10,154 nucleotides of DNA from Rhodospirillaceae bacterium. Lineage in GTDB: Bacteria > Pseudomonadota > Alphaproteobacteria > SP197. Where the stretch lies: positions 1 to 10,154 of the forward strand of contig JABIUG010000138.1 in NCBI GenBank assembly GCA_018700655.1, in the 5' to 3' direction. A program made the position numbers and the translations under genes. The notes under the pieces are model-generated. The model searched no databases. It worked only from the letters and a program-made list of their open reading frames with translations, and was not told the origin of the DNA. Within the stretch, counting starts at the first letter, position 1; each line of letters begins with the position of its first letter. Below are positions 6,956 to 10,154 of the stretch, piece after piece.

Positions 6956-8185
6956 TCACGCTTTGGCCACGCCCCAAATTTCGACCGTCATCTCGTCGTT
7001 GTGCATGAGCGGCTGGGGAACACAGGTAATCGGTGGCAACGGGCCGGCGACACTATCGGCCACGGCATCGAGAAACTTCTCTGTCGCCCCCTGGCTCCCG
7101 TCTGATGTGAAGTAACAGACGAGCAGGCGCAGATCCGAACTGACCGCGCCAAAGCCGCGAAGAATCTCGTCGACATAACTCATCGTGTAACGGGTCTGGC
7201 GCAACAGATCACCGGGATACACGGCTGCGCCACCATTGAACCCGGGCTCGAACGGTACCTGACCACCGGTCCAGATCGACCCGCGCAGTCGGCTGCCCTG
7301 GCGATAGGGCACGGGAATCGGCCAGTCCCATACCCGCTTGGGCCAGCTGTCGTCACGCGGGATGTATTTGTCGAAACCGTTCCATTCCTCGCGGTATCCC
7401 AGCACTTCGACCTTGGTCTGTGCGCCGTCGGGATAAAGCCGCTGGCACGGCACGACGGTCGCCGGCGCCGCAGGTTCGCGGAAATAGCTCGCCCGGGTCG
7501 CGGCCATTCCGGCCCAGGTCTCCATATCGGTGCCGAAGTAATAACCTTCCTTCTTGATCGCATCCTGGAAGGTCGCGCCCAGCCCGGTGAGTGTGTCCTG
7601 CAGGCGTTGCATGACGATGTGGGTCTGTTCGGTGCCGTTGTCGGTCGGCACGGTGTCGTCATCCCCGGCTGCCGTGCGCCCCGGGACACTGAAGAACTCT
7701 CCGGCGCGAAGGCCACGCGTCAGCACAGGCACGCCGAACAAGCCGGCATGGGCCTGGGGCACCGGCTCGCTGACAACGCGGACATCGGCATTCTCGCGCC
7801 AGCCCTTCTGCGCGATCGCCTGAATCTGGACAAGCTGGCCCGCAAAGGGCTGCATGGGGACCGGGTTGGCCGTGATCGCAGGGGCCGGCTGACAGCCGAC
7901 GCGGTCATGAATCGCAGCCAGAATTTCCCACTCGTTCATGCCGGAATCGGGCGCATAGAAGAGTTTGATGCGTACCGCATCACCAAGCCCGCAGCCCTCG
8001 ATGCCCAGGGCTGCTTCGACATTGTCGAGCGCGCCGCCAAGCTGGGCCTCGAGATTGCCGGGATGGCGAAGAGCGCCGACGCCGTCGAAATCACCAGCCC
8101 CGCCGACAAAGACCAGACCACCGGCAAGACCGGCAACCTCGTGGCTGCGTTGATAGGGCAGTTGCCAGACCGGGTCGCTCATCAT
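6956..8185 (-). CDS. Protein with three tandem Rid (YjgF/UK114) domains
   Basis: 409 residues from the chosen start, about three times the usual 130-residue Rid protein. Domain 1 (about 8-127) runs from LVFVGGAGDF to GQLVQIQAIA. Domain 2 (about 155-265) runs from EFFSVPGR to TKVEVLGY. Domain 3 (about 292-407) runs from GSIWTGGQVPF to MTVEIWGVA. Each has the family's strand-helix-strand layout, with the central helix (ALDNVEAALG, MQRLQDTLTGLGA, YVDEILRGFGAV) followed by a lysine/arginine-led strand. RidA enzymes hydrolyse reactive enamine/imine intermediates using a conserved arginine before the last strand. The matching places here read PAPAITANPV, APATVVPCQR and LPPITCVPQP, with no arginine, so classical imine deaminase activity is doubtful. 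The frame stays open to 8239, but the ATG pair at 8185/8182 has GGGGAA directly upstream. The gene is divergent from the esterase and possibly cotranscribed with the HigBA fusion. Confidence 0.82.
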   Translation of the reverse strand: MMSDPVWQLPYQRSHEVAGLAGGLVFVGGAGDFDGVGALRHPGNLEAQLGGALDNVEAALGIEGCGLGDAVRIKLFYAPDSGMNEWEILAAIHDRVGCQPAPAITANPVPMQPFAGQLVQIQAIAQKGWRENADVRVVSEPVPQAHAGLFGVPVLTRGLRAGEFFSVPGRTAAGDDDTVPTDNGTEQTHIVMQRLQDTLTGLGATFQDAIKKEGYYFGTDMETWAGMAATRASYFREPAAPATVVPCQRLYPDGAQTKVEVLGYREEWNGFDKYIPRDDSWPKRVWDWPIPVPYRQGSRLRGSIWTGGQVPFEPGFNGGAAVYPGDLLRQTRYTMSYVDEILRGFGAVSSDLRLLVCYFTSDGSQGATEKFLDAVADSVAGPLPPITCVPQPLMHNDEMTVEIWGVAKA

Positions 8186-8189
8186 CAGA

Positions 8190-8195
8190 TTCCCC
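8190..8195 (-). promoter_or_regulatory. Ribosome binding site deciding the start of the triple-Rid gene
   Basis: GGGGAA on the minus strand lies four bases before the ATG at 8185 and seven before the next in-frame ATG at 8182. The outer ATG at 8239 has nothing comparable, so the 18 extra residues it would add are probably not made. Confidence 0.5.
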
Positions 8196-8251
8196 AAATG
8201 ACCGGATCGAACGCTGGCCCCTACCCCTGTGACGGTCAACCGCTAAGATGT

Positions 8252-8271
8252 CAGATATCTTTGCTGATCTG
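8252..8271. promoter_or_regulatory. Inverted repeat between the divergent Rid and esterase genes
   Basis: CAGAT, ten bases, ATCTG, overlapping a perfect 8-bp palindrome AGATATCT at 8253-8260. It lies between the preferred starts of the two divergent genes (8185 and 8287), in a stretch noticeably richer in A/T than its surroundings. It could be an operator for either gene. The repeat is short and may be chance. Confidence 0.25.
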
Positions 8272-8276
8272 TTGAT

Positions 8277-8281
8277 GGAGG
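8277..8281 (+). promoter_or_regulatory. Strong Shine-Dalgarno sequence pointing to a TTG start
   Basis: GGAGG lies five bases before an in-frame TTG at 8287. It is one of the best Shine-Dalgarno matches in the window, whereas the upstream ATG at 8248 has none. The 13 codons between them use third-position G/C less often than the rest of the gene. Together these favour the TTG as the esterase start. Confidence 0.5.
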
Positions 8282-8286
8282 CGACC

Positions 8287-9240
8287 TTGTCCGCACCGGC
8301 CATGCACCCCGATATGACGATCCTGACCGACGCCCGCGATGCCGCGGGGCCCAAGGGCGAGACGGCGGCAGAGCAGCGCGCCTTCTGGACCGCCTATACC
8401 GGCGCGCTGAACGAACCCGCTCCTGCCGACATGACGGTCTGGGACGAAACGGTCCCCACTGCCGACCACAAGGTTCCCGTTCGGATCTACCGCCCGTCCG
8501 GCCTGGATGGACCGGCGCCTGCGGTGATGTATATGCATGGCGGTGGTTTCATGCTGGGCGATCTCGACAGTTCCGATGCCGTCGCCTGGGGATTTGCCGA
8601 ACAGGCCAGGGCCCTGGTCGTTTCGGTCGACTACCGTTTGACCCCCGATCACCCCTATCCCGCCGCGTTCAACGATTGCTGGGGCACTCTGTTGTGGATG
8701 GTCGAACATGCCGCAAGGCTGGGCCTGGATCCCGCCCGGATCGCGGTTGCCGGTGACAGCGCCGGCGGTAATCTGGGCGCTGCCATGGCACTCAAGGCAC
8801 GCGATACCGGAGCGCTGGAACTGGCCGCCGCTGCCATCATCTATCCCGGCACCGGGCTCGATCAGGACCAGCCCAGCTATAGCCAATTTGCCGATGGGCC
8901 GGGGCTGACCCGCGCCGGCACGATCAAGTATCGCGATCTCTATCTGCCCCACGACCGTGACACGGACGATCCCTATGCGCGACCGGTGATGGCGGCCGAT
9001 CTCACCGGTTTGCCGCCATTTTGGGTCCATTCGGCCGAAATTGACCCGATTCGCGACGATGGGAGGGTGTTTTCGGCAAAACTTGCACAAGCCGGTTGCC
9101 ATGTGACCTACCGCGAGGCCCGCGGCATGATTCACGGATTCATGCGTGCCCGCTTCAAGGGGCAAGCGGCACGGCACGAATATGACCTGATCTGCCGGTT
9201 TTTGTGTGATCACCTGCATGGCGACGACGATCACAGTTGA
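8287..9240 (+). CDS. Alpha/beta hydrolase, hormone-sensitive-lipase (type IV esterase) family
   Basis: 317 residues from the TTG start (330 from ATG at 8248), the normal size for this family of cytosolic carboxylesterases acting on short-chain esters. Counting from the TTG, the oxyanion-hole motif HGGGF begins at residue 84. The nucleophile is Ser158 in GDSAGG, the acid is Asp253 in SAEIDPIRDDG, and the base is His283 in GMIHGF. DYRLTPDHPYPAA, typical of the family, is also present. The triad is complete, so the enzyme should be active; the natural substrate is unknown. The start with the strong Shine-Dalgarno sequence is preferred, and it also brings the N-terminus (SAPAMHPDM) to a length common in relatives. 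The gene is divergent from the triple-Rid gene and followed by 149 bp without a gene before the subtilase. Confidence 0.92.
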   Translation: MSAPAMHPDMTILTDARDAAGPKGETAAEQRAFWTAYTGALNEPAPADMTVWDETVPTADHKVPVRIYRPSGLDGPAPAVMYMHGGGFMLGDLDSSDAVAWGFAEQARALVVSVDYRLTPDHPYPAAFNDCWGTLLWMVEHAARLGLDPARIAVAGDSAGGNLGAAMALKARDTGALELAAAAIIYPGTGLDQDQPSYSQFADGPGLTRAGTIKYRDLYLPHDRDTDDPYARPVMAADLTGLPPFWVHSAEIDPIRDDGRVFSAKLAQAGCHVTYREARGMIHGFMRARFKGQAARHEYDLICRFLCDHLHGDDDHS

Positions 9241-9339
9241 CTGCATCCAGGATTGTCACAAAGGGGCGAATCAACGAGGTTTTCCAGTCATGTCCGCATC
9301 ATTTGGGCCGGCATGACAGATAATTGCGGGACGCGTCGA

Positions 9340-9367
9340 CTTGGGGGCGCGCGTTGCCGAACCCAAG
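9340..9367 (+). other. Bulged hairpin in the leader of the subtilase gene
   Basis: CTTGGG-GGC and GCC-gaa-CCCAAG can pair as a nine-base-pair stem with a three-base bulge and a seven-base loop. It ends 22 bases before the subtilase ATG and 99 bases after the esterase stop. There is no run of T after it, so it is not a typical intrinsic terminator. It may act in the mRNA leader of the protease, or be chance in GC-rich DNA. The rest of 9241-9389 shows nothing clear beyond a lone GATAAT at 9319-9324. Confidence 0.3.
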
Positions 9368-9389
9368 GGTCGGATGACGAAAGAGCGCA

Positions 9390-10154
9390 ATGCCAGGTCG
9401 TAACGATCAAGAATGGACGGATAGCTCTGCGCGCACCTCCGGGCGCAGCGAGCAAACTGTGCGCGTGTCTTCCAAACCGGCACCGCCGGTGTCTGTTGAA
9501 TCCGTTGATTTTGTTGAGCCCGATGAGCCCGATTCAAGAACGCTGAACGCTACCGACGAGCCGTTTTACGGCGATCAGTGGCATCTTTCCTCGACACTGG
9601 GCTTCGACATCAACATCCACGCGGTCTGGGAGGATTATACCGGCGCGGGCATCACGGTCGTGGTCGTCGACGAGGGCACCGATCCCACCCACCCGGATCT
9701 CGACGACAACCTCGATCCCGTCAACCAGATCGATTCTCGCAACGGTGATGTCGGCCCCGGCGAGGGCGAACCCAAGGGCAACGCCGACAAACACGGCACG
9801 GCAGTGGCCGGCGTCATTGCCGCCGAAGACAACGACATCGGGGTCGTCGGCGTCACCTACGATGCGACCCTGATCGCGGCCTATACGCCACTCAGCGGCG
9901 ATGCTGATGAATTCGCAGGCCTTGGTTATGGCGTCAACTTCGACGTCGTGAACAACAGCTGGGGCTGGAATCCCGGTGCCTTCAACCCCTTCCCCGACAA
10001 CTTCCTCAATCAGAACTCGGGCGGCGGGGTCGATGCCTCGTTCTACGAATATGGCCTACAGCTCGAGGGGAATTCCCAGGACGGTCGTGGCGGATTGGGC
10101 ACCGTTTATGTGTTCGCGGCCGGCAATGGCGGACAAAGCGATGACGTAAACCAG
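9390..10154 (+). CDS. Subtilisin/kexin-type serine protease, N-terminal part (cut by window edge)
   Basis: The 255 residues in the window run off the right edge. The S8 peptidase domain starts at about residue 60 with FYGDQWHL. The catalytic Asp94 lies in VVVDEGTD, catalytic His135 in KHGTAVAGVIAA, and the oxyanion Asn246 in FAAGNGG. The nucleophile serine lies beyond the window. NNSWG (188-192) and HPDLDDN (101-107) resemble the kexin/proprotein-convertase branch of the family. The first 60 residues are polar and acidic, without a signal peptide or an inhibitor-like prodomain. This is common in large bacterial S8 proteases exported by type I secretion through C-terminal calcium-binding repeats; whether such repeats follow cannot be seen. 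The frame is closed by TGA at 9375-9377, so ATG at 9390 is the first possible start; GAAAGAG upstream is a moderate ribosome binding site. Confidence 0.9.
   Translation, partial: MPGRNDQEWTDSSARTSGRSEQTVRVSSKPAPPVSVESVDFVEPDEPDSRTLNATDEPFYGDQWHLSSTLGFDINIHAVWEDYTGAGITVVVVDEGTDPTHPDLDDNLDPVNQIDSRNGDVGPGEGEPKGNADKHGTAVAGVIAAEDNDIGVVGVTYDATLIAAYTPLSGDADEFAGLGYGVNFDVVNNSWGWNPGAFNPFPDNFLNQNSGGGVDASFYEYGLQLEGNSQDGRGGLGTVYVFAAGNGGQSDDVNQ

Noticed and set aside
6370..7008. Plus-strand frame of 212 codons opposite the HigBA fusion
   Set aside because: The minus-strand frame has clear HigA and HigB family motifs; the plus frame has none.
8211..8239. TTGACC on the minus strand as a -35 element for the triple-Rid gene
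   Set aside because: The sequence 17 bases on (AGCGTT) does not resemble a -10 element.
8251..9246. 331-codon open frame antisense to the esterase, and similar long antisense frames over ubiA (1536-2141), the amidase (4835-5449, 5576-6229) and the Rid gene (7607-8275)
   Set aside because: These are the usual mirror frames of GC-rich genes with G/C third positions. Their translations show no recognisable family, and the sense genes on the other strand are certain.
9319..9324. GATAAT as a -10 promoter element for the protease gene
   Set aside because: No acceptable -35 element at 16-18 bases, so it was not listed as a feature.
9253..9546. 97-codon frame starting with TTG between esterase and protease
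   Set aside because: It overlaps the certain protease frame by more than 150 bases, has no family resemblance and no convincing ribosome binding site.

Overview
The window reads as a high-GC alphaproteobacterial chromosome segment. The signs are the plant/alphaproteobacterial-type glutamate-cysteine ligase, the rsmE-gshA pair divergent from ubiA (an arrangement I associate with Rhodospirillales-like alphaproteobacteria), strong G/C preference at third codon positions, and long antisense shadow frames throughout. I see no rRNA, tRNA, CRISPR array, insertion sequence or phage gene. The two end genes (gshA at the left, a subtilase at the right) are cut by the window edges.

Layout. 1-1325, minus strand: housekeeping pair rsmE (16S rRNA m3U1498 methyltransferase) followed by gshA (first step of glutathione synthesis; only its N-terminal 182 residues are here). 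1341-2267, plus: ubiA (4-hydroxybenzoate polyprenyltransferase, ubiquinone synthesis), which starts 15 bp from rsmE. 2264-4785, minus: a tight three-gene operon of poorly known genes, in transcription order a 194-residue two-helix membrane protein, a 382-residue four-helix membrane protein, and a gamma-glutamylcyclotransferase-like protein. Hand alignment shows that the two membrane proteins share a module (two transmembrane helices plus a beta-rich soluble domain). It is present once in the first protein and apparently twice in the second. 4844-6280, plus: an amidase-signature hydrolase with a complete Ser-cisSer-Lys triad. 6301-6924, minus: one reading frame joining a HigB-like toxin to a HigA-like antitoxin, with the toxin's catalytic residues missing, an internal ribosome binding site for the HigA part, and a perfect inverted repeat just upstream. 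6956-8185, minus: a protein made of three Rid (YjgF/YER057c/UK114) domains. 8287-9240, plus: a hormone-sensitive-lipase-type alpha/beta hydrolase. 9390-10154, plus: the start of a subtilisin/kexin-type serine protease without a signal peptide.

How the genes may fit together. The left part is core metabolism: glutathione, ubiquinone and ribosome modification. The GGCT-like gene could in principle touch glutathione or gamma-glutamyl metabolism, but its close operon partners are the unknown membrane proteins. The amidase, triple-Rid protein and esterase would suit a small catabolic set for an amide or ester compound, but they are not one operon, and this is inference. The best candidates for something new are the module-sharing membrane operon with the GGCT-like enzyme, the HigB-HigA fusion with a decayed toxin half, and the triple-Rid protein whose domains all lack the usual catalytic arginine.
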